Shown here one piece after another: positions 1 through 9,625 of a DNA stretch of 64,000 nt. The first letter of the stretch is position 1. Each line of letters starts with the position of its first letter. Where the stretch lies: positions 372,001 through 436,000 of the forward strand of contig NZ_PVUE01000002.1 of the NCBI RefSeq assembly GCF_003003235.1, given 5' to 3'. The position numbers were made by a program, and so were the translations under genes. Below the pieces are notes generated by a model. The model worked only from the letters and a program-made list of their open reading frames with translations. It searched no databases and was not told where the DNA came from. This DNA is from Antricoccus suffuscus (GTDB lineage Bacteria > Actinomycetota > Actinomycetes > Mycobacteriales > Antricoccaceae).

Positions 1-1
1 C

Positions 2-229
2 GGACGGCTCCGCTCGGTCGTCTACACCCCGAGCGAAAAAGCGCCGACCTTGACCGCCGAATTGTTCGACGGCACCGGCGCGGTCGAACTCGTATGGCTG
101 GGACAGCGACGCATTCCAGGGATCGAGCCCGGCCGCGAGATGGTCGTATCCGGGCGAATCGCCGATCGCGACGGGTCGCCGGCGCTGTTCAACCCGTGGT
201 ACGAACTCACGCCCACTGGGGCAGGGTGA
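2..229 (+). CDS. OB-fold nucleic-acid-binding protein, 3' part
   Basis: The window opens inside this gene; 75 C-terminal residues are visible and end in TGA. The piece reads as a small OB-fold: beta-strand-like segments with TAELFDGTGAVELVWLGQ, then a turn IPGIEPGREMVVSGRI and the end NPWYEL, the pattern of the tRNA-anticodon/OB-fold domain. It overlaps the next gene by 4 bp (GTGA), so the two are probably translated together. An OB-fold protein directly before a DUF3159 gene is the same order as Rv2694c-Rv2693c in M. tuberculosis. The specific nucleic-acid target is unknown. The N-terminus lies outside the window. Confidence 0.75.
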   Translation, partial: GRLRSVVYTPSEKAPTLTAELFDGTGAVELVWLGQRRIPGIEPGREMVVSGRIADRDGSPALFNPWYELTPTGAG

Positions 230-963
230 GTGTGATTCGGCACGGCGACGAGCAACGCGACGAAGCGCATGACCTCGACGACCGGCCAGCCGATATACCG
301 GCCGAGGCCGAGCAGGGCCGACCGTTGCGCGACTTGGTCATCGATTCAATCGGTGGCTGGCGTGGTGTGCTCGATTCGGCGCTCCCGGCGGCCGGATTCA
401 TCATCGCCAATATCATCGCCGGGCTGCAGCCTGCGATCTGGACAGGGATCGCGATCGCGCTGGTCGTGTTTGTGGTCAGGCTGGCGCGCAAGCAAAGTGT
501 CCAACAGGCGATCGGTGGTTTGGTCGCTGTCGCGGTGTGCGTCTTTATTGCCAGCCGTACCGGTGAGGCCCGCGGCTATTTCCTTTTCGGGATCTGGCGC
601 TCGGCTCTGATGGCCGTCGCGCTGATCGGTTCGGTTGTGATCCGTTATCCCGTTGTCGGGGTGGTCTGGCACTTCCTCAGCCCACGAGAGGGCAACTGGC
701 GCAGCAACAAGCGACTAATGCGTGCTTATAACTGGACGACGCTTGCGTGGGGCGCGTCGTACCTGCTGAAGTTCGCCGTCGAGGGCATGCTGTATCAGTC
801 GCACGAAGCAACCTGGCTCGGCGTCGTACGGATCGGCCTCGGCTACCCGATGACCTTCGGCCTGCTGCTTCTCACGTTCGTCGTCGTACGACGCGTGCGT
901 GGCGAAAGCTTCTCGATTCCGATGCTTCGCCGCCGGCGTACCGCACAGCCCGACCGCGACTAG
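226..963 (+). CDS. DUF3159 family membrane protein
   Basis: A 245-residue protein starting at GTG 226, which overlaps the previous stop. The first 35 residues are charged and cytosolic-looking; then come five or six hydrophobic segments (for example AAGFIIANIIAGL, GIAIALVVFVVRL, LMAVALIGSVVIRYPVVG and FGLLLLTFVVV). Size and neighbours match the DUF3159 family (Rv2693c), whose function is not known. Its place beside the TrkA/Ceo proteins and a KimA-like symporter might hint at ion transport, but that is inference only. It is convergent with ceoC, with 25 bp between the stops. Confidence 0.8.
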   Translation: MSVIRHGDEQRDEAHDLDDRPADIPAEAEQGRPLRDLVIDSIGGWRGVLDSALPAAGFIIANIIAGLQPAIWTGIAIALVVFVVRLARKQSVQQAIGGLVAVAVCVFIASRTGEARGYFLFGIWRSALMAVALIGSVVIRYPVVGVVWHFLSPREGNWRSNKRLMRAYNWTTLAWGASYLLKFAVEGMLYQSHEATWLGVVRIGLGYPMTFGLLLLTFVVVRRVRGESFSIPMLRRRRTAQPDRD

Positions 964-970
964 CCTCCAT

Positions 971-987
971 GCCGCCGTTAGGGCGGC
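971..987. terminator. Short hairpin between convergent genes
   Basis: GCCGCC and GGCGGC form a 6-bp GC stem around a 5-nt loop between the stops of the DUF3159 gene and ceoC. There is no T-run, so it could only be a weak or factor-assisted terminator. It would serve both convergent units. Confidence 0.35.
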
Positions 988-988
988 G

Positions 989-1651
989 CTACCTCTCCTT
1001 TGTCATCACCGCGCGAAGTTCGCCCTCGACGTTTTCGTTGGCGACGAAGATGAGTTCGTCCGCAGCCTCGAGCGGCTCGTCTCGCGTCGGCACAATAACC
1101 CGGTCACCACGCAAGATCGTTACCAAGGCGGTGTCGTGCGGCAAGATGACGTCGCCGACAGGCTGTCCGACGTACGCCGAGGTGCTGCTCAACGTGATCT
1201 CGACCAGATTGGCCTCACCTGTGCGGAAACTCATGAGCCGCACGAGATCCCCCACAGCGACGGCTTCCTCGACCAACGCCGCGAGCACGCGAGGGGTGGA
1301 GACGGCGACGTCGACGCCCCAGGCGTCGTTGAACAGCCACTCGTTGCGCGGGTCGTTGATCCGAGCTACAACGCGACCCACTCCAAATTCGGTCTTTGCC
1401 AACAACGAGACGACGAGGTTTGCCTTGTCATCGCCGGTCGCTGCGATGACGACCGGGCAGGTCTGGATCGCGACCTCCTCGAGCGAGGCGAGTTCGCACG
1501 CATCTGCGTGAATCCACTCGGCCTCCGGGACGTAGGACGGGTTGACCTTGACGGCGTTGCGTTCGATCAGCATGACCTGATGGCCATAACCGACCAGCTC
1601 GCGAGCGATCGACCTGCCCACGGCGCCCGCACCGGCGATCGCGACCTTCAT
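989..1651 (-). CDS. ceoC: TrkA/Ceo potassium RCK protein, second of pair
   Basis: A 220-residue protein with an N-terminal Rossmann fold (MKVAIAGAGAVGRSIAREL, then LIERN as the acidic end of strand 2), matching RCK_N, and a C-terminal RCK_C-like half after about residue 135. These proteins bind NAD(H) or nucleotides and gate Trk/Ktr-type K+ channels from the cytosolic side. It overlaps ceoB by 4 bp (ATGA), so the two proteins are probably made in equal amounts and may form a mixed ring. The layout equals Rv2691-Rv2692 of M. tuberculosis. No TrkH/TrkG membrane subunit is present in the window. Confidence 0.9.
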   Translation of the reverse strand: MKVAIAGAGAVGRSIARELVGYGHQVMLIERNAVKVNPSYVPEAEWIHADACELASLEEVAIQTCPVVIAATGDDKANLVVSLLAKTEFGVGRVVARINDPRNEWLFNDAWGVDVAVSTPRVLAALVEEAVAVGDLVRLMSFRTGEANLVEITLSSTSAYVGQPVGDVILPHDTALVTILRGDRVIVPTRDEPLEAADELIFVANENVEGELRAVMTKER

Positions 1652-2316
1652 GACTGTGGCTCCTCAGGTGCGTTGCCGGCAAGGTCGAATGCCGCTACTC
1701 GGCTCTCGTCTGAGCTGAGCGCGAAGACGCCGTCGCCGTGCTGAATGACGGTGGATCGGGTCGGCAGGATCGCCTTGCCGAACCGGGTGAGAAGGGCGAT
1801 CCGGAAGCCGGTGTTCTCTTCGAAGTTCGTCACGGTCCGACCGATCCACCCTTCGTCGTACTGCACTCGGTTGAGGCTGACCGCATCGGTCGCATCACGC
1901 CACAGTTCCTCGTTCTTGTCTGCCATTAGCTCGCGAAAGAGTCTGTCCGCGGTCCACGGCACCGTTGCGACGGTGGGGATCCCGAGTCGTTCGTAGACCT
2001 CGGCACGCTTCGAGTCGTAGATGCGCGCGACAACGTGCTTGACGCCGAAGATCTCGCGGGCGACCCGTGCGGAAATGATGTTGGAATTGTCGCCGGAGCT
2101 GACGGCGGCAAAAGCGGTCGCCTTCTCGATCCCGGCTTCGATCAGCGTCTCGCGGTCGAAGCCGACGCCCTTGACCTGGTCGCCGCGAAACTCTGGTCCG
2201 AGGCGCCTGAAAGACTCGGGGTTCTGATCGATGACAGAGACTGAGTGCGTGAGCTTGTCGAGCCGTTTAGCGATCGACGATCCGACGCGACCGCACCCCA
2301 TGATGACAATGTGCAC
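1648..2316 (-). CDS. ceoB: TrkA/Ceo potassium RCK protein, first of pair
   Basis: A 222-residue RCK protein: GCGRVGSSIAKRL glycine motif at residues 7-19, SVIDQ at the end of strand 2, and a C-terminal RCK_C half. The GTG start at 2316 is chosen because GGAGGG lies 5 nt upstream. It is the first gene of a two-gene unit with ceoC and is divergent from the KimA-like symporter. The shared 128-bp promoter region suggests coordinate potassium control. Paired TrkA proteins without an adjacent TrkH are usual in actinobacteria. Confidence 0.9.
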   Translation of the reverse strand: MHIVIMGCGRVGSSIAKRLDKLTHSVSVIDQNPESFRRLGPEFRGDQVKGVGFDRETLIEAGIEKATAFAAVSSGDNSNIISARVAREIFGVKHVVARIYDSKRAEVYERLGIPTVATVPWTADRLFRELMADKNEELWRDATDAVSLNRVQYDEGWIGRTVTNFEENTGFRIALLTRFGKAILPTRSTVIQHGDGVFALSSDESRVAAFDLAGNAPEEPQS

Positions 2317-2444
2317 AATCGCCCTCCAGCGGCCCTACAACGTGCGGTTAGGTTCGGTGTAACGGTAGCCGCTTCGCCTGCCGAAGGGGACGTTCGGGGC
2401 GATATGTCGCGAATAGGTGTCCATTGGGGGCGTCGGAGTGCGCA

Positions 2445-4559
2445 ATGCCCAGCCGAGCACGTACTCTTTCGCACGTGGCTAGTGCGGGGTCGATACTCAA
2501 ACGTCTGATCGTGGGGCGACCGTTTCGCAGCGATACGTTGGGCGAGACGCTGTTGCCCAAGAAGCTTGCCTTGCCCATCTTCGCCAGTGACGCGATGTCG
2601 TCGGTCGGGTACGCGACCCAGGAGATCATGCTGGTCCTGGCCATCGGCGGAATGGCCGCTATCCACTTCACATGGTGGGCAGCGCTGGGCGTCTGTCTGG
2701 TCATGGCGGTTGTCGTCGCGTCATACCGCCAAAACGTCCGCGCGTATCCGAGCGGGGGCGGCGACTATGAGGTCGCCTCGGTCAACATCGGCAAGGATGC
2801 CGGCCTGACCGTGGCCAGCGCGCTCGCTGTCGACTACGTTCTCACAGTCGCCGTGTCCATATCTTCGGGCGTTGCGACATTCACTTCCGCAGTGCCGGCA
2901 CTGCGGCCTTACACACTCGAGATTGCGCTTGGCTGCATCTTGCTGATCGCGTTCGTCAATCTGCGGGGTGTTCGCGAGTCCGGACGAGTGTTCGCGATTC
3001 CGGTCTACGGATTCGTGCTGAGCATCCTCGGAATGGGTCTATGGGCTCTTTTCCGATATCTGACCGGCGACACGATGCTCGCGGCCACGGCCGGCTACCA
3101 CATCGTCGACCACGGGCCGCCGCCAAGCGGCTTCCTGCTGTTCTTCCTCGTGTTGCGCGCATTCGCCTCCGGATGCACGGCGCTGACCGGCACCGAAGCC
3201 ATCGCCAACGGCGTACCGGCCTTCCGTAAACCGAAGAGTAAGAACGCCGCAACGACCCTGCTTCTGATGGGCTCGATCGCGGTCCTGATGTTTGTCACAT
3301 TGACCGTGCTGGCGCTGCTGACCAAGGTGCGGATCGTCGATCCGGCGGACGGCTCCCTGGTCGATGCGGCAGGAAAGCAAGTCGGCTATCAGGAAACCGT
3401 TGTGGCGCAGGTCGCCAGCGCGGTATTCGGACACTCCATCGGGTTTTATCTGGTCACGTTCCTGACCATGGCGATCCTGGTGCTCGCCGCGAACACCGCG
3501 TTCAACGGGTTCCCGGTCTTGGCCTCGATCCTCGCTCAGGACCGCTACCTGCCGCGACAGCTACACACGCGGGGTGACCGACTCGCATATAGCAATGGCA
3601 TTCTGCTGCTGGCGGGGGCCGCGGTCCTGTTGGTGTGGGTTTTTGACGCGGATGTCACCAAACTGATTCAGCTCTACATAGTCGGCGTCTTCGTGTCGTT
3701 CACGCTGAGTCAGTTCGGCATGGTTCGACACTGGACGAGGCATCTCAAGGCGGAGCGCGGCGCGGCCGAGCGTGCCCGGATGCAACGCTCACGCGTCATC
3801 AACAGCCTGGGCTTCGTGATGACAGGCACGGTCCTCGTTGTCGTCATCATCACGAAGTTCACGCACGGCGCATGGATCGCCGCGGTAGCGATGGTCGCGC
3901 TATTCCTGACCATGAAGGCAATACACCGGCATTACGCCAAGGTGTCCGCGGAACTTGAGGTCGAGCCATCGCCGGGCAACCGGATGCTTCCGAGCCGCGT
4001 GCACAGCATCGTGCTGGTGAGCAGGCTGCACAAGCCGACGCTGCGCGCGCTCGCGTTCGCGCGTGCCACCCGCCCCGATACCCTCACCGCATTGACCGTC
4101 AACGTAGACGATTCGGACACTCGCTCATTGCAGGAAGAATGGGATCGATTCGACATCCCACTGGCGCTGACCGTTGTCGACTCGCCGTTCCGCGAAATCA
4201 CCAAACCGATCCTGGACTACGTCAAGCGGGTACGCCTCGACAGTCCACGTGATCTGGTGATGGTTTTCATCCCGGAGTACGTCGTCGGCCACTGGTGGGA
4301 ACAGCTTCTGCACAACCAGAGCGCGCTACGTCTCAAGGCGCGACTTCTATTCATGCCCAACGTCATGGTCACCAACGTCCCGTGGCAACTTGAGTCGAGC
4401 CAGGACCGCCTAAACGACGTACCGCTGTGGGATCGGGCGGGCGGAGTACGGCATCCGGACGGCAGCGCCGCACGTCACCTCGAGAGCGACGGCTTATCCA
4501 ATTCGGAGAACGTAAGTGGCACGGCGCGGGACGGCGACCGACCCGGGCCCGCGCAGTAG
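2445..4559 (+). CDS. KimA-like APC-superfamily potassium/amino-acid symporter
   Basis: A 704-residue membrane protein with about 12 transmembrane segments in residues 35-500 and a 200-residue cytosolic C-terminal part. The N-terminus (LIVGRPFRS, then ALPIFASDAMSSVGYATQEI) closely matches the opening of B. subtilis KimA/YdaO, a high-affinity K+/H+ symporter, and of Rv2690c. ATG 2445 is chosen because GGAG lies 6 nt upstream; GTG 2475 is also possible. It is divergent from ceoB, which supports a potassium role over amino-acid transport. The substrate is inference. The C-terminal part is USP-like in position and length but carries no motif I can name. Confidence 0.75.
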   Translation: MPSRARTLSHVASAGSILKRLIVGRPFRSDTLGETLLPKKLALPIFASDAMSSVGYATQEIMLVLAIGGMAAIHFTWWAALGVCLVMAVVVASYRQNVRAYPSGGGDYEVASVNIGKDAGLTVASALAVDYVLTVAVSISSGVATFTSAVPALRPYTLEIALGCILLIAFVNLRGVRESGRVFAIPVYGFVLSILGMGLWALFRYLTGDTMLAATAGYHIVDHGPPPSGFLLFFLVLRAFASGCTALTGTEAIANGVPAFRKPKSKNAATTLLLMGSIAVLMFVTLTVLALLTKVRIVDPADGSLVDAAGKQVGYQETVVAQVASAVFGHSIGFYLVTFLTMAILVLAANTAFNGFPVLASILAQDRYLPRQLHTRGDRLAYSNGILLLAGAAVLLVWVFDADVTKLIQLYIVGVFVSFTLSQFGMVRHWTRHLKAERGAAERARMQRSRVINSLGFVMTGTVLVVVIITKFTHGAWIAAVAMVALFLTMKAIHRHYAKVSAELEVEPSPGNRMLPSRVHSIVLVSRLHKPTLRALAFARATRPDTLTALTVNVDDSDTRSLQEEWDRFDIPLALTVVDSPFREITKPILDYVKRVRLDSPRDLVMVFIPEYVVGHWWEQLLHNQSALRLKARLLFMPNVMVTNVPWQLESSQDRLNDVPLWDRAGGVRHPDGSAARHLESDGLSNSENVSGTARDGDRPGPAQ

Positions 4560-4562
4560 ATT
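4557..4562 (+). promoter_or_regulatory. -10 hexamer of a leaderless transcript (TAGATT)
   Basis: TAGATT lies exactly 7 nt before ATG 4570, and no Shine-Dalgarno sequence is present. This spacing would put the transcription start on the A of the start codon. The hexamer overlaps the stop codon of the upstream symporter gene. Confidence 0.5.
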
Positions 4563-4569
4563 TGTACTA

Positions 4570-5799
4570 ATGAATTCTGAACAGGGCTCTTCCTGGTTGG
4601 GTCGGCGGGTCCGGGTCGAGGTGGAACGTGTCGCGCACGGCGGGCACTGCGTCGCGCGCGCGGAAGGCCGAGTGCTTTTTGTCCGCCACGCGCTACCTGG
4701 TGAACTCGTCACGGTCGAGGTCACCGAGGACCGTGGCGGTAGTTTCTGCCGTGCCGATGCGATCGAGGTGCATGCCGCGCATCCCGGTCGGGTGACGGCG
4801 CCCTGCCAGTACGCCGGCCCTGGTGGCTGTGGCGGCTGCGACTGGCAGCATGCGAACCCGCAGACCCAGCGCGAGCTGAAGGGCGCCGTCGTACGTGAAC
4901 AGTTCGAGCGACTCGCTGGTCTGGAGGTCAAGGTCGAGGTCGAGGCGCTTGACCCGCCGGACCTGCGTTGGCGCACTCGGATGCAGTACGCCGTCGCACG
5001 CGACGGCTCGCTGGGGATGCGACGGCACCGCAGCCATGACGTACAGCCCATCGACGACTGCCTCATCGCCACTACCGACGTAGCAGAGCCCGCCTTGTTT
5101 GCGCAGCGCTGGAAACCAGCCGTCGAGGTCGACGTAGAGGCGGGAGCCGATCATCGGCGGGTCGTCAGCGAGATGACGGCCAACAAAAAATGGTCGTACG
5201 CCACGGGCTCGTCGCACACAAGCACCCACCGCGCGGCCGGTCGCAGCTGGAAGGTTCGAGGCGGCGGCTTCTGGCAGGTCCACCCGCAGGCAGCCGACGT
5301 ACTCACCGCCGCGGCGGTGAGCATGGCCGGACCGATACCCGGTGACCGTGTGCTGGACCTGTACTGCGGGATGGGATTGTTCGCGGCCGCAATGGGCGAG
5401 TCGGTCGGGCCCACCGGCTACGTGCTGGGAATCGAAGGCTCGCACACCGCGGTCCGCGACGGCGTCGCGCAGCTTGGCGACCTACCTCAGGTTGAGCTCA
5501 GGCAGGGTCAGGTCACAGGGGATCGGATTCGGGAAGCTGCGTCGGTGGTGCCGACCGAGGACGCCGGCGCATACGACATCGTCGTACTCGATCCTCCTCG
5601 CAAAGGCGCCAAACGTGAGGTGTGCGTGGCGATCGCGCAACTGCGGCCGCGCGCCATTGTGTACGTGGCCTGTGACCCCGCCGCACTGGCACGCGACGTC
5701 GCATCGTTCGCCGAGTCCGGCTATCAACTGCGCGGGCTGCGCGCATTCGATGCGTTCCCCATGACGCATCACGTGGAGTGTGTTGCCCTGTTGGCCTAG
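4570..5799 (+). CDS. TRAM-domain 23S rRNA/tRNA uracil-C5 methyltransferase (TrmA/RlmC/RlmD family)
   Basis: A 409-residue protein that transfers a methyl group from SAM to C5 of uridine in RNA. An N-terminal TRAM domain (residues about 8-60) is followed by the cysteine cluster CQYAGPGGCGGCDWQHA, typical of the [4Fe-4S]-binding members. The C-terminal SAM fold has DLYCGMGLFAAAMGE, DPPRKGA and the catalytic-cysteine motif VYVACDPAALARD. It matches Rv2689c in position. Which uridine is modified cannot be told from sequence. ATG 4570 has no Shine-Dalgarno sequence but has an upstream TANNNT, so it is probably leaderless. Confidence 0.9.
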   Translation: MNSEQGSSWLGRRVRVEVERVAHGGHCVARAEGRVLFVRHALPGELVTVEVTEDRGGSFCRADAIEVHAAHPGRVTAPCQYAGPGGCGGCDWQHANPQTQRELKGAVVREQFERLAGLEVKVEVEALDPPDLRWRTRMQYAVARDGSLGMRRHRSHDVQPIDDCLIATTDVAEPALFAQRWKPAVEVDVEAGADHRRVVSEMTANKKWSYATGSSHTSTHRAAGRSWKVRGGGFWQVHPQAADVLTAAAVSMAGPIPGDRVLDLYCGMGLFAAAMGESVGPTGYVLGIEGSHTAVRDGVAQLGDLPQVELRQGQVTGDRIREAASVVPTEDAGAYDIVVLDPPRKGAKREVCVAIAQLRPRAIVYVACDPAALARDVASFAESGYQLRGLRAFDAFPMTHHVECVALLA

Positions 5800-5848
5800 A
5801 CTGATGTGTCGAATGAACTGATACAACGCGCAAAGAAAGGGGACCGGC

Positions 5849-7759
5849 GTGGATCTGCTCCCGGGTGTGTCGTCGCCATCGGACTTACGCAGAATCCCCG
5901 CGTCCCGACTACCGGAGCTCGCCGAGGAAATCCGTGACTTCCTGATCACAAAAGTATCCCGGACCGGCGGACACATCGGGCCCAACCTCGGCGTCGTCGA
6001 GCTGACTATTGCGCTGCACAGGGTCTTCGACTCCCCGCGTGAGCCGCTCGTGTTCGACGTCGGTCATCAGATCTACGTGCACAAGATCCTGACCGGACGA
6101 CAGGCAGGCTTCGATAAGCTGCGCGCTCGCGGCGGGGTCTCCGGCTACGGCAATACCACTGAGTCCGTGCACGACTGGTCCGAGAGCTCCCACGCCTCCG
6201 CGTCGTTGTCGTATGTCGATGGCCTGTCGAAGGCGTTTGAGATCGAGGGCGATCCGCGCCCGGTCGTGGCCGTTATCGGCGATGGTGCGCTGACCGGTGG
6301 GATGGCATGGGAGGCGCTGAACAACATCGCCGCCGGTGGACGTCCTGTGGTGATCGTCGTCAACGACAACGGCCGGTCGTACTCGCCGACGATCGGCGGC
6401 GTCGCGACCCGACTCGCCGCATTGCGGCTGACCCCACGCTACGAGAAGACGCTCGACAAGTTCCGTTCCGCAATCAACGCCACGCCGGTCGTCGGACCCG
6501 TACTGTACGACGCGTTGCACGGCATCAAAGTCGGCATCAAGGACATGGTGTCGCCGCAAGGGATGTTCGCCGACCTGGGCATGAAGTACGTCGGTCCGGT
6601 CGATGGACACGACGTTGCCGCCGTCGAAAACGCTCTGCAACTCGCAAAGGACTACGGTAGTCCGGTCATCGTGCACTGCGTGACCCATAAGGGTTTTGGC
6701 TATGCGCCAGCCGAAAACCACGAGCAAGACCTGTTCCATGGGCCGGGTGCGTTCAACCCCGAGACGGGGGAGCCGGTGGCGGTCCCGAGCACTTCGTGGA
6801 CCGATGTGTTCGCCGATGAGCTGGCCACGATCGGCGCGGACCGCGACAACGTAGTGGCGATCACGGCCGCGATGCTGCATCCCACCGGGCTCGCCCGGTT
6901 CGCTGAGGACTTCCCGGCGCGCACCTTCGACGTTGGTATCGCCGAGCAGCATGCCTTGACTTCCGCGGCGGGCCTGGCAATGGGCGGTCTGCACCCAGTC
7001 GTCGCGCTTTACTCGACCTTCCTCAACCGGGCCTTCGATCAGTTCGTCATGGATATCGCGTTGCACGGTGTCGGCGTGACCGTCTGCCTCGACAGGTCCG
7101 GGATCACGGGCAACGACGGGCCGAGCCATAACGGCGTGTGGGACCTGTCGTTGCTCAGTGCCGTGCCCGGGGTCCGAATCGCCGCGCCGCGCGACGGCGA
7201 GACTCTCCGGCTGGAGCTGCGCGAAGCGGTCGCCGTTGACGATGCCCCGACGGTCCTGCGTTGGTCGAAGGGCACGAAGTCTGCTGATATAGCAGCGGTC
7301 GAACGCAACGATGGCTACGACGTACTCGCGCACGGCATGAGCAAAGATGTCGCGATCGTGACGGTCGGCCCCATGGCGGCAGTCGGGCTCGAGGTTGCGA
7401 CGGCGCTGGCTCAGCGCGGAATCGACGCGACGGTGATCGACCCGCGCTGGGTCATTCCCGTATCGGACGAGCTGACTAACTGTCTCACCGAATTCGCGCT
7501 GGTGGTCACCGTCGAGGACGGGTTGCGACTCGGTGGCGTCGGATCGGCTATCTCACAGGCAATCCGCGATACCGGGTCACTGACTCCGACCCGCGAGATC
7601 GGCGTACCTTCGGTATTTCCCCAGCACGGGTCACGTGATGAAGTTCTCCGAGAGTGCGGACTTAGCGCGGACCTCATTACGGACAACATAGCGTCCTGGT
7701 ATGCGCGCATACACGGACCTCACGAGGTATCGGCGCTTCGAAATAACAGTCAGGTCTGA
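5849..7759 (+). CDS. dxs: 1-deoxy-D-xylulose-5-phosphate synthase
   Basis: A 636-residue thiamine-diphosphate enzyme that condenses pyruvate and glyceraldehyde 3-phosphate, the first step of the MEP isoprenoid pathway. Visible motifs: [17 protein letters not shown] near residue 45, [12 protein letters not shown], the ThDP/Mg site [16 protein letters not shown], the catalytic-glutamate region [16 protein letters not shown] and [15 protein letters not shown]. Length is normal for Dxs. The GTG start has AAAGGGG about 6 nt upstream. The response-regulator gene begins 20 nt after its stop, so they may share a transcript. Its position equals dxs1 (Rv2682c). Confidence 0.97.
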   Translation: MDLLPGVSSPSDLRRIPASRLPELAEEIRDFLITKVSRTGGHIGPNLGVVELTIALHRVFDSPREPLVFDVGHQIYVHKILTGRQAGFDKLRARGGVSGYGNTTESVHDWSESSHASASLSYVDGLSKAFEIEGDPRPVVAVIGDGALTGGMAWEALNNIAAGGRPVVIVVNDNGRSYSPTIGGVATRLAALRLTPRYEKTLDKFRSAINATPVVGPVLYDALHGIKVGIKDMVSPQGMFADLGMKYVGPVDGHDVAAVENALQLAKDYGSPVIVHCVTHKGFGYAPAENHEQDLFHGPGAFNPETGEPVAVPSTSWTDVFADELATIGADRDNVVAITAAMLHPTGLARFAEDFPARTFDVGIAEQHALTSAAGLAMGGLHPVVALYSTFLNRAFDQFVMDIALHGVGVTVCLDRSGITGNDGPSHNGVWDLSLLSAVPGVRIAAPRDGETLRLELREAVAVDDAPTVLRWSKGTKSADIAAVERNDGYDVLAHGMSKDVAIVTVGPMAAVGLEVATALAQRGIDATVIDPRWVIPVSDELTNCLTEFALVVTVEDGLRLGGVGSAISQAIRDTGSLTPTREIGVPSVFPQHGSRDEVLRECGLSADLITDNIASWYARIHGPHEVSALRNNSQV

Positions 7760-7779
7760 TAGTCGATGAAGGAGTCCAC

Positions 7780-8439
7780 GTGCGTGTACTGGTAGTTGAG
7801 GATGAACGGCAGCTCGCCAACGCGGTCGCGCGCGGGCTGCGCCGTGAAGGTATGGCCGTCGACGTCTCGTACGACGGGGTCGATGGTCACGAGAAGGCAG
7901 TCATTACGCCGTACGACGTGGTGGTGCTAGATCGCGACCTTCCGGGGATGAGCGGTGATGACGTACTCAAGCAGATGTCGCGCTCGGGATCCAACGCGCG
8001 GGTGCTGATGCTGACGGCCAGTGGCGCGGTGGCCGACCGTGTTGAGGGCCTGTCACTGGGTGCCGACGACTACATGGCTAAACCGTTCGCGTTCGCGGAG
8101 CTGACGGCACGCGTGCGCGCACTCGGGCGTAGGTCGCATCCGGCCGCGCCACCGGTGCTCAAGGCCGGGGACGTCGAGCTTGACTCGGCGCGCCGGGAGG
8201 TACGCCGCAACGGCAAGGACATCGAGTTGACGAGGAAGGAGTTCGGTGTCCTGGAGGTGCTCATGTCGTCTGACGGAGCCGTCGTCTCGAGCGAGGAACT
8301 GCTCGAGCGAGTGTGGGACGAAAACGCCGACCCCTTCACCACCACCGTCCGCGTCACGATGATGACCCTGCGGCGCAAGCTCGGGGAGCCTGCCGTCATT
8401 GAGACGGTCGTGGGCTCCGGCTACCGCATCAGGGGGTAG
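7780..8439 (+). CDS. OmpR-family response regulator
   Basis: A 219-residue regulator. The receiver domain (residues 1-115) has the acidic pair VVEDE, the phospho-acceptor in VVLDRDLPGMSGDD, and lysine in MAKPFAFAEL. The winged-helix DNA-binding domain (about 130-219) contains LTRKEFGVLEVL and ends TVVGSGYRIRG. GAAGGAG sits 5-6 nt before GTG 7780. The histidine kinase starts 6 nt after its stop. The signal sensed and the target genes are not evident. The pair is not part of the corresponding M. tuberculosis block. Confidence 0.93.
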   Translation: MRVLVVEDERQLANAVARGLRREGMAVDVSYDGVDGHEKAVITPYDVVVLDRDLPGMSGDDVLKQMSRSGSNARVLMLTASGAVADRVEGLSLGADDYMAKPFAFAELTARVRALGRRSHPAAPPVLKAGDVELDSARREVRRNGKDIELTRKEFGVLEVLMSSDGAVVSSEELLERVWDENADPFTTTVRVTMMTLRRKLGEPAVIETVVGSGYRIRG

Positions 8440-8445
8440 TGCGCG

Positions 8446-9615
8446 TTGCCCGCTGTCCGGCTCGGGCTGCGGATGCGGCTCGCGCTGGCGTGCGCGTTCC
8501 TGTCCGCGTCGATCAGTATCCTCGGTGTACTCATGTCGATGCTGGTTGTCGACAACTCGATCGAGGCAGCGCTGCAGTTCGCGCCCGGCCAAATCATCCA
8601 GATCACGATTCCGGGTCACATCGAAGGACAGGCTGAGGGCACTGCGGTCGTCAACGCGGTCCGCAAGAATGCCGCCGAAACGCTGCTGCTGCGCGGATTG
8701 CTGATCTCGGCGTTCTCTGCACTTCTCGGCGGCGGGGCGGGCTACATCATCGCGGCCCGCGCGCTTGGGCCGGTAGCCGAGGTTACCGCCGCGGCCCGCC
8801 GGATCGCGGCGGGCGCCATGCTCAAGGAAAGGATCGCGCTGCCCGGCGCGCACGACGAGCTGCGCGATCTCGCCGACACCTTCGACGCGATGCTGGAGCG
8901 GCTAGATCGCTCCTTCGACGCGCAGCGACGGTTTGTGGCCAACGCCAGTCATGAGTTGCGTACGCCGCTGTCCATCATGCGTACCGAGGTCGAGGTGACC
9001 CTCGCCGATCCGGACGCCTCTGTCCCCGATCTGCGTGAGATGGGCGCGGTCGTGCTCGATGCGACCGAACGCGCCAATAACCTCGTCGAGGCGTTACTCG
9101 TGCTGGCAAAGGTCGAGTCGCAAATCGACCAGGGGCTGGACAAGGTGTCCGAATACGACCTGGCCGACGCCGTACCGCTTGCCGTCTCCGCGATGGCCTC
9201 AAAGGCGCAGGCACATGACCTCACGATCGAGGAGCTCACTAAACCCGCTCTGCTGCTTGGCGATCCACGGCTTCTGGAACAGCTGGTAGCCAACCTCGTG
9301 CAGAATGCCGTCAACCACAACATCGACGGCGGGATGATCTGGATCGAGCTCACCACAGACAGTGCGATGGCGGTGTTGACGATCAGCAACACCGGTCAAG
9401 TGCTGGACCCAGACATCACCGAGGAGCTGTTTGCGCCGTTCCGCCGCGCGGCAGACCGGACTCGCAGCGAAGGAACCGGACTGGGCCTGTCGATAGTCAA
9501 CGCGATCGTGATGGCACACCGCGGTCGCGTGGTCGCCCGAGCCCGCGCCGAAGGCGGGCTGGACGTGATCGTGCGAATACCGCTTGCGAGTGCCGGCGAG
9601 TTGGAGTCCGATTAG
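8446..9615 (+). CDS. Two-component sensor histidine kinase
   Basis: A 389-residue inner-membrane kinase, partner of the preceding regulator. Transmembrane segment 1 (residues about 10-35), a short extracytoplasmic loop of about 45 residues, transmembrane segment 2 (about 82-106), a HAMP linker, HisKA with phospho-acceptor His near residue 169 (NASHELRTPLS), and a HATPase domain with N-box NLVQNAVNHN, a G1 box SNTG and G2 box EGTGLGLSIV. TTG 8446 is chosen because AGGGGG lies 9 nt upstream; ATG 8473 is an alternative. The small outer loop suggests it senses a membrane or small-molecule cue; the ligand is unknown. Confidence 0.92.
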   Translation: MPAVRLGLRMRLALACAFLSASISILGVLMSMLVVDNSIEAALQFAPGQIIQITIPGHIEGQAEGTAVVNAVRKNAAETLLLRGLLISAFSALLGGGAGYIIAARALGPVAEVTAAARRIAAGAMLKERIALPGAHDELRDLADTFDAMLERLDRSFDAQRRFVANASHELRTPLSIMRTEVEVTLADPDASVPDLREMGAVVLDATERANNLVEALLVLAKVESQIDQGLDKVSEYDLADAVPLAVSAMASKAQAHDLTIEELTKPALLLGDPRLLEQLVANLVQNAVNHNIDGGMIWIELTTDSAMAVLTISNTGQVLDPDITEELFAPFRRAADRTRSEGTGLGLSIVNAIVMAHRGRVVARARAEGGLDVIVRIPLASAGELESD

Positions 9616-9625
9616 CCCCTGCTAG

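Noticed and set aside
2317-2444. ydaO-type c-di-AMP riboswitch before the KimA-like gene
   Set aside because: B. subtilis kimA has one, but the 128-bp gap is too short and shows no conserved ydaO elements.
5909-7333. 474-residue minus-strand ORF over dxs
   Set aside because: It is fully inside the well-supported dxs gene on the other strand; high-GC codon bias makes long antisense frames, and the translation shows no fold or motif.
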